Assembly: GCA_903900975.1 (NCBI GenBank)
Contig: CAIUPE010000149.1
Coordinates: forward strand, 1-39,329
DNA length: 39,329 nucleotides
Source of the DNA: an uncultured Hyphomicrobiales bacterium
Lineage (GTDB): Bacteria; Pseudomonadota; Alphaproteobacteria; Rhizobiales; Beijerinckiaceae
Direction: 5' to 3'
Numbering within the stretch: the stretch's first letter is position 1; each line of letters starts with the position of its first letter. Of this stretch, positions 1 through 7,793 are shown piece by piece. A program made the position numbers and the translations under genes. The notes below the pieces were generated by a model. The model did not search any database. It saw only the letters and a list, made by a program, of their open reading frames with translations, and had not been told where the DNA came from.

Positions 1-93
1 AGCAATCTCAGCGAATGATAAATTGGCAGCCAGACCACGACTGATCGCTTCTCTTTCCTCGATACCGAGGCGACTATACTGCTTCTGTTTCAT
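1..93 (-). CDS. IS30-family transposase, N-terminal fragment
   Basis: Thirty-one codons read from the ATG at 91-93 off the left edge. The peptide begins MKQKQYSRLGIEEREAI and continues to a LSFAEIA segment. This matches the N-terminal helix-turn-helix of IS30-family transposases (family knowledge: a 'YxxLtxeER…I…L..G.s..eIA' pattern that binds the element's inverted repeat). The DDE catalytic core would lie beyond the window, so intactness cannot be judged. The start fits because a terminal-repeat-like sequence lies immediately upstream. Confidence 0.7.
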   Translation of the reverse strand, partial: MKQKQYSRLGIEEREAISRGLAANLSFAEIA

Positions 94-138
94 GCGGAGC
101 CCATATTAGCCCCGTTGCGTTAGATTCCTGAAACCGCC
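1..138 (-). mobile_element. IS30-family insertion sequence, right part only (cut by window edge)
   Basis: The partial transposase at 1-93 is preceded on the minus strand by a terminal-repeat-like stretch at about 114-138, containing AATCTAACGCAAC. This resembles, from memory, the ends of IS30-type elements (…GGTCAACGCAAC in IS30). The outer boundary near 138 is an estimate, because the second end of the element lies outside the window. The element directly abuts and appears to truncate the membrane-protein gene at 106-339. Confidence 0.6.
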
Positions 139-339
139 ATTGTAAAAAAGAGCACCAATAAAAAGACCGAAGGGGGCGAGCCGCGGATACATCAAAACGG
201 AAAACGTAACCAACGCCGCAGGCAAATAAAAAAGAGAAATATGGGAGTATTTATTTACGAAACCTAAGAGATTGTATTGCGCATACTGCATAATGACAAA
301 CGCGACGGCAATCGAACCAACAATGCGAAATGCCTTCAT
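106..339 (-). pseudogene. Membrane protein truncated by IS30 insertion (MASE1-like N-terminus?)
   Basis: The 77-codon frame has two hydrophobic segments (about residues 5-24 and 35-66) with an ISLFYLPAALV stretch, which recalls the start of multi-spanning sensor domains such as MASE1; that resemblance is weak. The last residues, NGGFRNLTQRG, are encoded by what looks like the IS30 terminal repeat, and the stop lies just inside the element. The natural reading is that the original gene continued leftwards and was cut at about residue 66. The coding sequence is AT-rich compared with the rest of the window, which suggests acquired DNA. Function is unknown. Confidence 0.5.
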
Positions 340-598
340 AATTTTACTAAATACTCCAAAAAACCTGCATTTTTCATTATATCATCGTTTTTTTACACTA
401 CACTATTTATAAAAAAATATAAGTAGACATTACATTCGCTTATTAAAAATAAATTCATTATTGTATTGATAAAATTCATGCTAACGAAAGCGTCAAGAAT
501 AGGCGATTTGCGGTATTTGGCGCCACACTATAGAGCGCAGCCCATGGCGTTGGTGTTTTTTCGATAAATATCGCTTCACTGAAAAGGTGTGTGATAAG
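340..598. other. AT-rich intergenic spacer
   Basis: No supported gene. The stretch 340-480 is strongly A/T rich (runs of T and A, for example around 390-420), unlike the core genome in this window. It must contain the promoters of the divergent membrane-protein remnant and of the winged-helix gene at 599, but no consensus promoter could be assigned with confidence. Confidence 0.4.
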
Positions 599-913
599 AT
601 GAGTAGCGGCATTAAGCTTTTTCAATTGCTAACGGCACTTCAGCGGCAACATGGCATGCTGCAGCTTGATCATGCAGCCCGCATTGTCCTTGATATCATT
701 ATCGAGCGGGAGCTGGCCAACAAGCGAACCACGGCAAGCGACATTGTCGAAAGCTGCAGCTTGTCGCGTGCGCTCGTCTATCGCAAATTGATCCAGCTTA
801 AATCCGAACATTGGATCAGTGAATCCTGGAACGATCAGAAGTTGTGTTATGCGAGCGCCCAAAATGTCAGTAAAATGGTTGCTGAACTCGATAAGCGACT
901 CAAGCTGGCATAG
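599..913 (+). CDS. Small winged-helix (MarR/ArsR-type) DNA-binding protein
   Basis: A 104-residue protein with a helix-turn-helix core: ASDIVESCSLSRALVYRKLIQL fits helix 2, turn and recognition helix, and the following SEHWISESW…KLCYASAQ fits a beta wing. This is the usual layout of single-domain winged-helix regulators, so it probably binds DNA; its target is unknown. GTG at 587 is possible, but the purine-rich AAAAGG at 582-587 overlaps it and is placed better for ATG 599. The next gene, a GNAT acetyltransferase, shares a very similar leader (AAAAGGTGT-N2-GATAA), which hints at joint control. No effector domain is seen. Confidence 0.6.
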   Translation: MSSGIKLFQLLTALQRQHGMLQLDHAARIVLDIIIERELANKRTTASDIVESCSLSRALVYRKLIQLKSEHWISESWNDQKLCYASAQNVSKMVAELDKRLKLA

Positions 914-1043
914 TTTTGGTCTCATTTAAGCGATAAGTGGCAATTCATCCTGGTTAGGCGGCCTTATCGTTCGATCCATTCCTCTCAATAATATGCGTTT
1001 ATTGCATACCACCCTTTAAATGACGTTTAAGCCTTGCATTTAT

Positions 1044-1071
1044 TGCAGTGCAGCATCATGTTTGCACTGCA
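1044..1071. repeat. 9-bp inverted repeat upstream of the GNAT gene
   Basis: TGCAGTGCA at 1044-1052 and its exact complement TGCACTGCA at 1063-1071 are separated by 10 bases, ending 24 bases before the GNAT start codon. A direct repeat TTTATTGCA (998-1006 and 1039-1047) lies next to it. The layout fits an operator or a leader hairpin; the binding protein is unknown, but the winged-helix protein just upstream is the obvious candidate. Confidence 0.45.
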
Positions 1072-1095
1072 CAAAAGGTGTAGGATAAAAGACTC

Positions 1096-1674
1096 ATGCC
1101 GACAATCCGTTTGCCAGATACCAACGAGGTTACCGTTCGCCGCCTTTGGCCGACGGACATGACCTTGTATCGCGAGCATTTGCTGCGCCTTGACCCGATT
1201 TCGCGCCATTCGCGCTTCGGCGGAGGCGTTTCAGACGCCTATATCGACGATTATGTCCACACCTCGCTGCGCTTGGATACGCTGATATACGGCGCCTTTA
1301 GTGGCTCTAAGGTGGTGGCCGCCGGTGAATTGCGCATCCTTTTTGGCGCTTGGCCGCCTACCGCTGAAACGGCGTTTTCGGTGGAAGAGCCCTATCAGGA
1401 CCATGGTTTGGGCGATCTACTTCTTACAAAGATCATCACAGCCGCGCGCAACCGCGGCATCGTCACGCTTTCGATGCAGTGCCTGAGCCACAATCAACGC
1501 ATGCGGCATCTCGCCCAAAAACATCGTGCGGAGCTTAAAACCACCGACGGTGAAACCGAGGCGCGGCTGGAGCCTGCCGCGTTCAATCCGCTCTCCTATA
1601 TGGAGGAGTGGATGAATGAGGCGGATAGCACGCTAAGCCGGATGCTGTTGTGGAAGCCATCCGGCCTCAACTGA
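1096..1674 (+). CDS. GNAT-family N-acetyltransferase
   Basis: 192 residues with a GNAT fold. The N-terminal LPDTNEVTVRRLWPTD is the usual first strand and helix. VEEPYQDHGLGDLLL near residues 95-110 corresponds to motif A (the Q/RxxGxG/A acetyl-CoA loop, here QDHGLG). It is followed by the helix TKIITAARNRGI and the strand VTLSMQCLSHNQRMRHLAQK. It therefore probably transfers an acetyl group from acetyl-CoA, but the acceptor cannot be read from sequence. It stands alone between the winged-helix gene and convergent serA. Its stop codon lies inside a 10-bp hairpin at 1659-1682. Confidence 0.8.
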   Translation: MPTIRLPDTNEVTVRRLWPTDMTLYREHLLRLDPISRHSRFGGGVSDAYIDDYVHTSLRLDTLIYGAFSGSKVVAAGELRILFGAWPPTAETAFSVEEPYQDHGLGDLLLTKIITAARNRGIVTLSMQCLSHNQRMRHLAQKHRAELKTTDGETEARLEPAAFNPLSYMEEWMNEADSTLSRMLLWKPSGLN

Positions 1675-1682
1675 GGCCGGAT
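1659..1682. terminator. Stem-loop overlapping the end of the GNAT gene
   Basis: ATCCGGCCTC (1659-1668) pairs with GAGGCCGGAT (1673-1682) around an AACT loop. There is no T-run on either side, so it may be a transcript-end stabilising hairpin between the convergent GNAT and serA genes rather than a canonical intrinsic terminator. Confidence 0.4.
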
Positions 1683-1710
1683 CAATCGTCCGTCAAAAAG
1701 GCCTAGCCTC

Positions 1711-3297
1711 TTAAAATACGAGAGCTCTCGCCTGCTTCACGCCCGGCAGACGCTGGATGCCCTGCAAGACATGCGGTGGCGCATCGCCATCGATCTCGAC
1801 CAGCGCAATCGCCGAGCCGCCCTCGAGGTCGCGGCCCAAGGCAAAGGTGGCAATATTGACGCCCGCATTGCCGAGAAGCGAGGCAAACCGGCCGATAAAT
1901 CCCGGCCTATCCTCATTCGTCACATAGATCATGGATGGGCCAAACTCGGCATCCATCTTGATGCCCTTAATATCGACAATGCGCGGCTTGCCATCGTGAA
2001 ACACGGTGCCCGAAACCGCACGGGTAATATCATCGGTAACGATTTCAAGCGTGATGAGCGATTCATAATCGCCCTCGCCCTCGCGCACCGTCTCCTCAAT
2101 CGTAATGCCGCGCTCTTTAGCCACCACGGGTGCCGAGACGACATTGACGTCCTGCAGCGCCGGCCGCAGCACGCCCGCAATCGCTGACGCCGTCAGCGCC
2201 TTAATCTTCAAGCCGGCCACCGCGCCTTGATAGGTGATTCGGATTTCCTTCAGGCCGCTATCCGTCAACTGGCCCGCAAACGAGCCGAGCTTTTCAGCCA
2301 GCGCGATAAAGGGCCGAAGCTTTGGCGCTTCTTCAGCCGTGATTGAGGGGAAATTCACCGCATTCGAAATGGCGCCACGCACCAGATAATCCGACATTTG
2401 CTCGGCAACCTGAAGGGCCACGTTTTCCTGCGCCTCCGTGGTGGCAGCGCCTAAATGCGGCGTGCACACAACATTGGGGTGGCCGAACAGAATGCTCGCC
2501 GTTGCAGGCTCTTCTGCAAACACGTCAAACGCCGCGCCAGCCACATGACCGGTATCGAGCAGAGCGCGCAATGCGTTTTCATCCACCAAGCCGCCACGCG
2601 CGCAATTGATGACCCGGACGCCCTTTTTGGTGCGCGCGAGATTATCCGCCGAGAGGATGTTCTTGGTTTGCGCCGTCAGAGGCGTGTGCAGCGTGATGAT
2701 GTCGGCGCGTGCGAGCAACTCCTCGAGCTCGACTTTCTCGACACCCAAATCAATCGCGCGTTCAGGCGATAGAAAGGGGTCGTAAGCCACAACCCGCATC
2801 TGCAAGCCCACGGCACGATTAGCTACAATGGCGCCGATATTACCGCAGCCAATAATGCCCAGCGTCTTGCCGGTGATTTCCACACCCATGAAGCGGTTCT
2901 TTTCCCACTTTCCCGCTTGGGTCGACGCATCCGCCGAGGGGATTTGGCGGGCGAGCGCAAACATCATCGCAATCGCATGTTCCGCAGTTGTGATGGAATT
3001 GCCGAACGGCGTATTCATCACGATGACGCCCTTTTGCGTCGCCGCCGGAATATCGACATTGTCGACGCCGATACCGGCGCGGCCGATGACTTTTAACCGC
3101 GTCGCATTGGCCAAAATAGCGCTCGTCACTTTGGTGGCGGAGCGAATGGCGAGGCCATCATAATTGCCAATAATAGCGGCCAGCTTTTCTTTATCCTTGC
3201 CAAGATCAGGCTGGAAATCCACCTCAACGCCGCGCTCTTTGAAAATGGCGACGGCTGCAGGGGAGAGGGCATCGGAAATAAGGACACGAGGGGCCAT
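1711..3297 (-). CDS. serA: D-3-phosphoglycerate dehydrogenase
   Basis: Catalyses the first step of serine synthesis, 3-phosphoglycerate + NAD+ to 3-phosphohydroxypyruvate, in the cytosol. The 528-residue length is that of the long SerA form. It has a catalytic domain, a Rossmann NAD site with GCGNIG at 150-155, the catalytic residues R234 (NCARGGLVDE), E263 (AEEP) and H281 (TPHLGAATTEAQ), an intervening ASB domain at about 315-440 and a C-terminal ACT domain (YVTNEDRPGFIGRF…). The ACT domain is where serine binds in regulated homologues. serC lies 93 bases upstream on the same strand, so the two probably form a serC-serA unit. A perfect palindrome GCGCTTAAGCGC sits at 3320-3331 in its leader. 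Confidence 0.97.
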   Translation of the reverse strand: MAPRVLISDALSPAAVAIFKERGVEVDFQPDLGKDKEKLAAIIGNYDGLAIRSATKVTSAILANATRLKVIGRAGIGVDNVDIPAATQKGVIVMNTPFGNSITTAEHAIAMMFALARQIPSADASTQAGKWEKNRFMGVEITGKTLGIIGCGNIGAIVANRAVGLQMRVVAYDPFLSPERAIDLGVEKVELEELLARADIITLHTPLTAQTKNILSADNLARTKKGVRVINCARGGLVDENALRALLDTGHVAGAAFDVFAEEPATASILFGHPNVVCTPHLGAATTEAQENVALQVAEQMSDYLVRGAISNAVNFPSITAEEAPKLRPFIALAEKLGSFAGQLTDSGLKEIRITYQGAVAGLKIKALTASAIAGVLRPALQDVNVVSAPVVAKERGITIEETVREGEGDYESLITLEIVTDDITRAVSGTVFHDGKPRIVDIKGIKMDAEFGPSMIYVTNEDRPGFIGRFASLLGNAGVNIATFALGRDLEGGSAIALVEIDGDAPPHVLQGIQRLPGVKQARALVF

Positions 3298-3352
3298 AGG
3301 AATATCTTTCTAAGGGTCAGCGCTTAAGCGCGATGAAGAGGAGAAAACAAAG

Positions 3353-3375
3353 CCCCTCCCCGCTGCGGGGAAGGG
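3353..3375 (-). terminator. Possible terminator or attenuator hairpin between serC and serA
   Basis: On the minus strand a stem built on CCCCG-cag-CGGGG is followed by AGGGGCTTTGTTTTC. It lies after the serC stop and before serA. The T-run is interrupted, so termination is likely partial. Confidence 0.35.
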
Positions 3376-3390
3376 AAAATTCACACGCGA

Positions 3391-4563
3391 TTAAGCGGCT
3401 TTAACAAGGCCTGCTTTGGCGGTCGCATAGGCCCATTCGATCCAAGGCATCAACGCCACGACATCGCTGGTTTCAACCGTTGCTCCGCACCAGATCCGAA
3501 GGCCAGGAGGCGCATCGCGGTAGGAGCCTAGATCAAGGCCGACGCCTTCCTTTTCAAGCAAATTTGCCACCGTCTTGGCAAAATTCGCCTGCTCGTCTGC
3601 CGACAGCACCGCAATGGCCGGATTGGAGAACACAAGGCATACGCTGGTGTTGGAACGCGTCGCCGGGTCTTTCGCGAGAAAATCGAGAAACGGCTTTTGT
3701 GCTACAAAATCAGCCACTGCTTTGGCGTTTGCATCGCACCGCGCCATTAGGCCTTTGAGGCTGCCAACCGACTGCGCCCATTCAAGCGCGTCGATGTAAT
3801 CCTCAACGCAGAGCATGGAGGGCGTGTTGATCGTCTCGCCCGCAAAAATGCCCTCGATGAGTTTACCACCCGATGTTAAGCGGAAAATTTTCGGCAGCGG
3901 CCAAGCGGGCGTGTAGCTCTCCAACCGCTCAACGGCGCGGGGCGAAAGGATCAGCATGCCGTGGGCCGCTTCCCCGCCCAGCACCTTCTGCCAGGAATAG
4001 GTGACGATATCGAGCTTTGGCCAATCCAAATCCTGCGCGAAGGCAGCAGAAGTAGCATCGCAAAAGGTCAGGCCCTTGCGGTCCGCTGCAATCCAATCGG
4101 CATTGGGCACACGCACGCCGGAGGTGGTGCCGTTCCAAGTGAACAGCACATCGTGGTCGGGGTTAACGGCGGCTAAATCAGGTAAAGCGCCATAAGGTGC
4201 CTTCATGGCGCGGGCATCTTTCGGCTTCAATTGCTTGAGTGCATCATTCACCCAGCCTTCGCCAAAGCTTTCCCAGGCGAGACAATCAACCGGGCGCGCG
4301 CCCAGCATCGTCCACATCGCCATCTCGTAAGCGCCCGTATCAGAAGCGGGCACGATGCCAATGCGGTAATCCGCAGGCACCTGTAAAATCTCGCGGGTTA
4401 AATCGATCGCCCGTTTCAAACGCGCTTTGCCCGCCTTCGCACGATGCGAACGGCCAAGGGGAGCTGCTTTGAGGGCGTCGGGGGTCCAGCCGGGGCGCTT
4501 GGCGCATGGGCCGGAAGAGAATTGCGGATTAGCCGGCCGCAAGCCGGGCAGAGTCTGTGTCAT
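3391..4563 (-). CDS. serC: Phosphoserine aminotransferase
   Basis: A PLP enzyme that converts 3-phosphohydroxypyruvate and glutamate to O-phosphoserine and 2-oxoglutarate, the second step of serine synthesis. From the chosen ATG it has 390 residues. The N-terminal [12 protein letters not shown] block and the [15 protein letters not shown] block identify the SerC subtype typical of alphaproteobacteria and methanogens; the lysine in SWQK (about K193) forms the Schiff base with PLP. The ATG at 4561-4563 was preferred over the upstream GTG (4579-4581) because GGAG lies 8 bases before it and the product then starts [15 protein letters not shown]. It lies upstream of serA on the same strand. Confidence 0.95.
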   Translation of the reverse strand: MTQTLPGLRPANPQFSSGPCAKRPGWTPDALKAAPLGRSHRAKAGKARLKRAIDLTREILQVPADYRIGIVPASDTGAYEMAMWTMLGARPVDCLAWESFGEGWVNDALKQLKPKDARAMKAPYGALPDLAAVNPDHDVLFTWNGTTSGVRVPNADWIAADRKGLTFCDATSAAFAQDLDWPKLDIVTYSWQKVLGGEAAHGMLILSPRAVERLESYTPAWPLPKIFRLTSGGKLIEGIFAGETINTPSMLCVEDYIDALEWAQSVGSLKGLMARCDANAKAVADFVAQKPFLDFLAKDPATRSNTSVCLVFSNPAIAVLSADEQANFAKTVANLLEKEGVGLDLGSYRDAPPGLRIWCGATVETSDVVALMPWIEWAYATAKAGLVKAA

Positions 4564-4803
4564 CGTTTTCTCCATCCTCACAGATGGGCGCCCCTCGTTG
4601 GGGAGAGGTGTCCCGTGGATGGAGATAGGCTGTGAAGCTTACGCCGTCAATCGGTAAATGTCGGAATGCGGATAAAAAGATTCGGGTAGGATTTAAAAGA
4701 ACGATCAAGATCGTCTTCTAAAATCGAGCAATCCCAACTAAAAAATTGACTTTCGGGCAGTTTTCTGTTTTTTTAGGACTTAATCGACGCGGCGAGGCTA
4801 AAA

Positions 4804-5031
4804 ATGAATATTTTAGATCGATCGCTTGGGTCAAATTCCTTTCGCCGCGGTTTTATGAGTGGATTTGCTGCGGTTAGAAATATTACTAGCCCCCTGAAAA
4901 TCGTAAGAAATGCGCGGTTTGACGGTAGCGTTGAAAATGCTTGGCTAGAGGTGGGTCGCGTTCTGCGTAATTCGTTTGACGTAGAAGGTGAGAAGCCGAA
5001 TAAAAAAGCCAAGGCAAAATCAAAGCGGTAA
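4804..5031 (+). CDS. Small conserved-looking hypothetical protein upstream of DUF2335
   Basis: 75 residues starting MNILDRSLGSNSFRRGFM, ending in a lysine-rich tail (KPNKKAKAKSKR). GAGG is 6 bases before the ATG, which supports real translation. No transmembrane segment or known motif is recognised. Its 3' end overlaps, in another frame, the start of the DUF2335 reading frame (open from about 4985), which suggests the two were translationally coupled. The region is AT-richer than serC and glmM, consistent with an accessory insertion. Function unknown. Confidence 0.55.
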   Translation: MNILDRSLGSNSFRRGFMSGFAAVRNITSPLKIVRNARFDGSVENAWLEVGRVLRNSFDVEGEKPNKKAKAKSKR

Positions 5032-5140
5032 TTCTGACAACATAGATATTCCAGATGATGGAATTGAGAAGAAGTTAGAACGCGAAATTGGTTCACTCGT
5101 TCAGAGTGGTCAAAAAAAGCAAATTATAAGCCGCGTTTAA
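4988..5140 (+). pseudogene. N-terminal part of the DUF2335 gene, ended by an in-frame TAA
   Basis: In the same frame as the DUF2335 CDS at 5147, codons from GTG 4988 read a charged segment (IDIPDDGIEKKLEREIG then SGQKKQIISRV), then TAA at 5138-5140, then KIMAQEHFSGPLPHP. From memory, DUF2335 proteins carry this kind of N-terminal segment running straight into the EHFSGPLPHP block. A single stop has therefore probably split an originally longer gene; the downstream part may be re-initiated at ATG 5147. The upstream start is uncertain, because no clear ribosome site is seen before GTG 4988. Confidence 0.5.
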
Positions 5141-5146
5141 AAAATT

Positions 5147-5470
5147 ATGGCCCAAGAGCATTTTTCGGGCCCACTGCCTCACCCCAGGCATTTGATAGAA
5201 TATGACGCAATCCTACCCGGCGCAGCCGAACGCATTCTGACAATGGCAGAAAAAGCGCAAACACACTCGGCTGAAATGGATCGGCTTATCGTTCAAGCCC
5301 AAATCGATGATCAAAAGCGTGGAATGAATTATGGTCTTATTGCGCTATTAGTAATTTTGGCCTTAGCTGCGGCTTTCGGCTATTTGGACCGGCCAATCAT
5401 TGCAGGATTATTCTTAGGCGCAGCGGTACTCGGCTCAATTCCCGTTTTTGTGAACGGTCGCAAGAAGTGA
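5147..5470 (+). CDS. DUF2335 family membrane protein (probably lacking its N-terminal part)
   Basis: 107 residues. The opening EHFSGPLPHPRHLIEYDAILPG and the following AAERILTMAEKAQTHSAEM are the hallmark block of DUF2335. Two membrane segments follow (about residues 64-82 and 85-101), with a short basic end NGRKK. The family's biochemical role is unknown to me; such genes are common on plasmids and genomic islands. The frame is open upstream to about 4985 except for one TAA at 5138-5140, so the ATG used here may be only a re-start site within a damaged gene. It is followed by the convergent higBA pair. Confidence 0.7.
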   Translation: MAQEHFSGPLPHPRHLIEYDAILPGAAERILTMAEKAQTHSAEMDRLIVQAQIDDQKRGMNYGLIALLVILALAAAFGYLDRPIIAGLFLGAAVLGSIPVFVNGRKK

Positions 5471-5487
5471 ACTAAAAGTATTGGTAA

Positions 5488-5796
5488 TTACGCCGCCTTG
5501 CCGCGATAGCGCTTCACCTTGATAGAGCTCGCGCGCCTGCGCGCTTCGGCGATGTCATAGGCATTCTGCATCCGCATCAGTGTTTCGAGCTTGAGACCAA
5601 ATGCTTTCTCAATACGGATCGCCATATCGGGAGAAAGCGATGAGCGCTCGTTCAAAAACGCGGATAAGGCGGGCCGAGTCACGCCCAAGGCTATGGCTGC
5701 TTCGGTGACGGTGAGGTTAAATGGCTCAAGCAGCAATTCACGGACAATTGCGCCCGGATGCGAAGGATTGATGAGCTCGTAGCTTTGTTCAGTCAT
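5488..5796 (-). CDS. higA: HigA-family antitoxin (XRE helix-turn-helix)
   Basis: 102 residues. NPSHPGAIVRELLLEPFNLTVTEAAIALGVTRPALSAFLNERSSLSPDMAIRIEKAFG is the standard HigA HTH block (HPGxxLxExL…, TxxxAAxxLGVxRxxLSxxLN, MAxRLxxAFG). It neutralises the HigB ribonuclease and represses the operon (family knowledge). The start ATG at 5794-5796 has AGGGG 7 bases upstream. It lies 9 bases after the toxin stop, in the higB-higA order typical of this family, where the toxin comes first. The basic tail (SSIKVKRYRGKAA) is a little longer than usual. Confidence 0.9.
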   Translation of the reverse strand: MTEQSYELINPSHPGAIVRELLLEPFNLTVTEAAIALGVTRPALSAFLNERSSLSPDMAIRIEKAFGLKLETLMRMQNAYDIAEARRRASSIKVKRYRGKAA

Positions 5797-5805
5797 AGTA
5801 CGCCC

Positions 5806-6096
5806 CTAATGATAATCTTCAAAATCGAGGTCGTAAATTTCGCCCCGCTCCTCATTGAAGCGGAAGGTCAAACGCCAATTCCGCGACACCGAAAAACTCC
5901 ACACCCCTTTGCGATCGCCTGTCAGTCGATGAACACGCCACTTCGCAACGAGCGCTAATTCATCAACCTGTTGAATAGCCGAAAGCAAGGTTACCATGGC
6001 CGCAATCTTGCCTGCGAAAGCGTGAGGCAAAGCCGATGGATCGCCCCGCTCTACAAAACGGATAATTGCCTTATGCCTTATCGAAACTATCTTCAT
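5806..6096 (-). CDS. higB: HigB/RelE-type mRNA-interferase toxin
   Basis: 96 residues from the chosen ATG. The start MKIVSIRHKAIIRFVERGD and the C-terminal block SFSVSRNWRLTFRFNEERGEIYDLDFEDYH match HigB-like RelE-superfamily toxins, which cleave mRNA on the ribosome. The NWRLTFRF strand and the terminal DYH are family hallmarks. ATG 6094-6096 was preferred over GTG 6106-6108 because family members usually begin directly with the SFRHK-like strand. The pair is flanked upstream by a perfect 14-bp palindrome. The gene looks intact. Confidence 0.88.
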   Translation of the reverse strand: MKIVSIRHKAIIRFVERGDPSALPHAFAGKIAAMVTLLSAIQQVDELALVAKWRVHRLTGDRKGVWSFSVSRNWRLTFRFNEERGEIYDLDFEDYH

Positions 6097-6127
6097 CTTC
6101 GCTATCACCCCGACGTCAAAATGTAAA

Positions 6128-6141
6128 GCGTAACGTTACGC
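6128..6141. promoter_or_regulatory. Palindromic operator candidate of higBA
   Basis: GCGTAACGTTACGC is a perfect 14-bp palindrome 31 bases upstream of the higB start. Its position before a toxin-antitoxin operon makes it a strong candidate for the HigA autorepression site. Confidence 0.6.
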
Positions 6142-6195
6142 ATTACGAATTTTAACAAGGCATTAGTGAAGGACTGTACACGTCTCTTTAAAACG

Positions 6196-6220
6196 AAAAC
6201 CCTGTCACAAAGGACAGGGT
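6196..6220 (-). terminator. Intrinsic terminator of glmM
   Basis: ACCCTGTC (6199-6206) pairs with GACAGGGT (6213-6220) around a 6-base loop. Read on the minus strand the stem is followed by TTTCGTTTTAAA. It lies about 50 bases after the glmM stop. Confidence 0.75.
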
Positions 6221-6268
6221 ATCGTTATTGAACCATTTGATAAAAATTGCGGCTAACGGTAAAAAGCC

Positions 6269-7612
6269 TCAGGCAGCAACCTGCCCAAGTGCAGTCACCA
6301 CATCATCCACCGCGCGCTCAACCAAAGCGCGATCATCGCCTTCCGCCATTACGCGGATCACCGGCTCGGTGCCTGATGGGCGGATGACCAGACGGCCATG
6401 CGCACCCAGCACGGCGGTTGAGGATGCAATCGCCTCAACAACGCGTTTGTCCTTCAAAGGCTGCCCGCTCTTGTAGCGCACATTTTTGAGAATTTGCGGC
6501 AGCGGGTCGAACAAATGGCAGACCTCGCTCACAGGACGTCCGAGCTTTTTTACCATCGCCAACACTTGCAAGGCGGCAACCAGACCGTCACCCGTCGTCG
6601 AGTAATCCGATAAGATCATATGGCCGGATTGTTCACCACCAATATTGAAGCCATGCTCACGCATATGTTCGAGCACGTAGCGGTCACCCACCGCCGTGCG
6701 CGCCAGCGTGAGGCCGATGCCGCCGAGATAGCGCTCCAACCCGAGATTGGACATGATGGTAGCCACCACGCCCTGCTTGGAGAGCCGCCCGTCATCCTTC
6801 CAGCTCTTGGCAATCACCGCCATCAGCTGATCGCCATCAACCACTTGGCCCTTCTCATCCACGATGATGACGCGGTCCGCATCACCATCCAGCGCAATGC
6901 CGATATCAGCGCGCATTTCGCGTACTTTTTGAATTACCGCATTGGGAGCCGTTGAGCCGACATCGCGGTTGATGTTGAAGCCGTCAGGCTCAACGCCGAT
7001 GGGGAATACTTCCGCGCCCAATTCCCACAACGCCTCTGGGGCCACTTTGTAAGCCGCGCCATTGGCGCAATCGATCACAATGCGTAAGCCGTCCAGATCC
7101 ATCGCGCGCGGCAGCGTGCGCTTGGCGAATTCGATGTAGCGGGCATGCACGCTCTCGATCCGCTTGGCGCGGCCTAGCGTGGCTGAACTGGCGAGACGCT
7201 CATTGATGTTGCCGTCGATCAGCGCTTCAATTTCTAGCTCGGTTTCGTCGGAAAGCTTAAAGCCATCCGGATCAAATAGCTTGATGCCATTATCCTCATA
7301 GGCATTGTGCGAGGCGGAAATCATCACGCCCAAATCGGCGCGCATCGAGCGCGTGAGCATGGCAACGGCTGGCGTCGGCATTGGGCCCAAAAGCAGCACA
7401 TCCATGCCGACCGAGGTGAAACCAGCCACAAGAGCCGTTTCGATCATATAGCCGGAAAGCCGCGTATCCTTGCCAATCACGACCCGGTTACGGTGATCAC
7501 CCCGGCGAAACACAAGGCCAGCCGCCTGCCCGACACGAAGCGCCAAATCTGGCGTGATGACCTTATTGGCTTTGCCGCGAACGCCATCGGTTCCGAAATA
7601 TTTACGCGCCAT
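6269..7612 (-). CDS. glmM: Phosphoglucosamine mutase
   Basis: Interconverts glucosamine-6-phosphate and glucosamine-1-phosphate, feeding UDP-GlcNAc for peptidoglycan and lipid A. The 447 residues from the chosen ATG begin [13 protein letters not shown], the standard GlmM start. The phosphoserine loop [12 protein letters not shown] carries the catalytic Ser at about 101, the metal loop is DGDADR, and the C-terminal phosphate-binding loop is [15 protein letters not shown]. The upstream TTG (7628-7630) was rejected because GAGG stands 9 bases before ATG 7610-7612. It lies downstream of ftsH, as in many alphaproteobacteria, but a strong terminator separates them. Confidence 0.97.
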   Translation of the reverse strand: MARKYFGTDGVRGKANKVITPDLALRVGQAAGLVFRRGDHRNRVVIGKDTRLSGYMIETALVAGFTSVGMDVLLLGPMPTPAVAMLTRSMRADLGVMISASHNAYEDNGIKLFDPDGFKLSDETELEIEALIDGNINERLASSATLGRAKRIESVHARYIEFAKRTLPRAMDLDGLRIVIDCANGAAYKVAPEALWELGAEVFPIGVEPDGFNINRDVGSTAPNAVIQKVREMRADIGIALDGDADRVIIVDEKGQVVDGDQLMAVIAKSWKDDGRLSKQGVVATIMSNLGLERYLGGIGLTLARTAVGDRYVLEHMREHGFNIGGEQSGHMILSDYSTTGDGLVAALQVLAMVKKLGRPVSEVCHLFDPLPQILKNVRYKSGQPLKDKRVVEAIASSTAVLGAHGRLVIRPSGTEPVIRVMAEGDDRALVERAVDDVVTALGQVAA

Positions 7613-7740
7613 TAAATCGTGCCTCGCCAAAAAAATCTAACCAGTTTTACCTAATCATCAGGCCATCCGCCAAGCAGACGGCCGTTCAATTGATCCATCG
7701 GTTTGTTTCACCATGAATCGTCTGAACAAACCCTGAATAC

Positions 7741-7765
7741 AAAAACGCCCGGCATCGCCGGGCGT
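7741..7765 (-). terminator. Intrinsic terminator of ftsH
   Basis: ACGCCCGGC (7745-7753) and GCCGGGCGT (7757-7765) form a 9-bp GC-rich stem with a 3-base loop. On the minus strand a T-run (TTTTT) follows immediately. It lies about 30 bases downstream of the ftsH stop. Confidence 0.9.
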
Positions 7766-7793
7766 TTCGCTATCTGCATTTAAATAATCGCGA

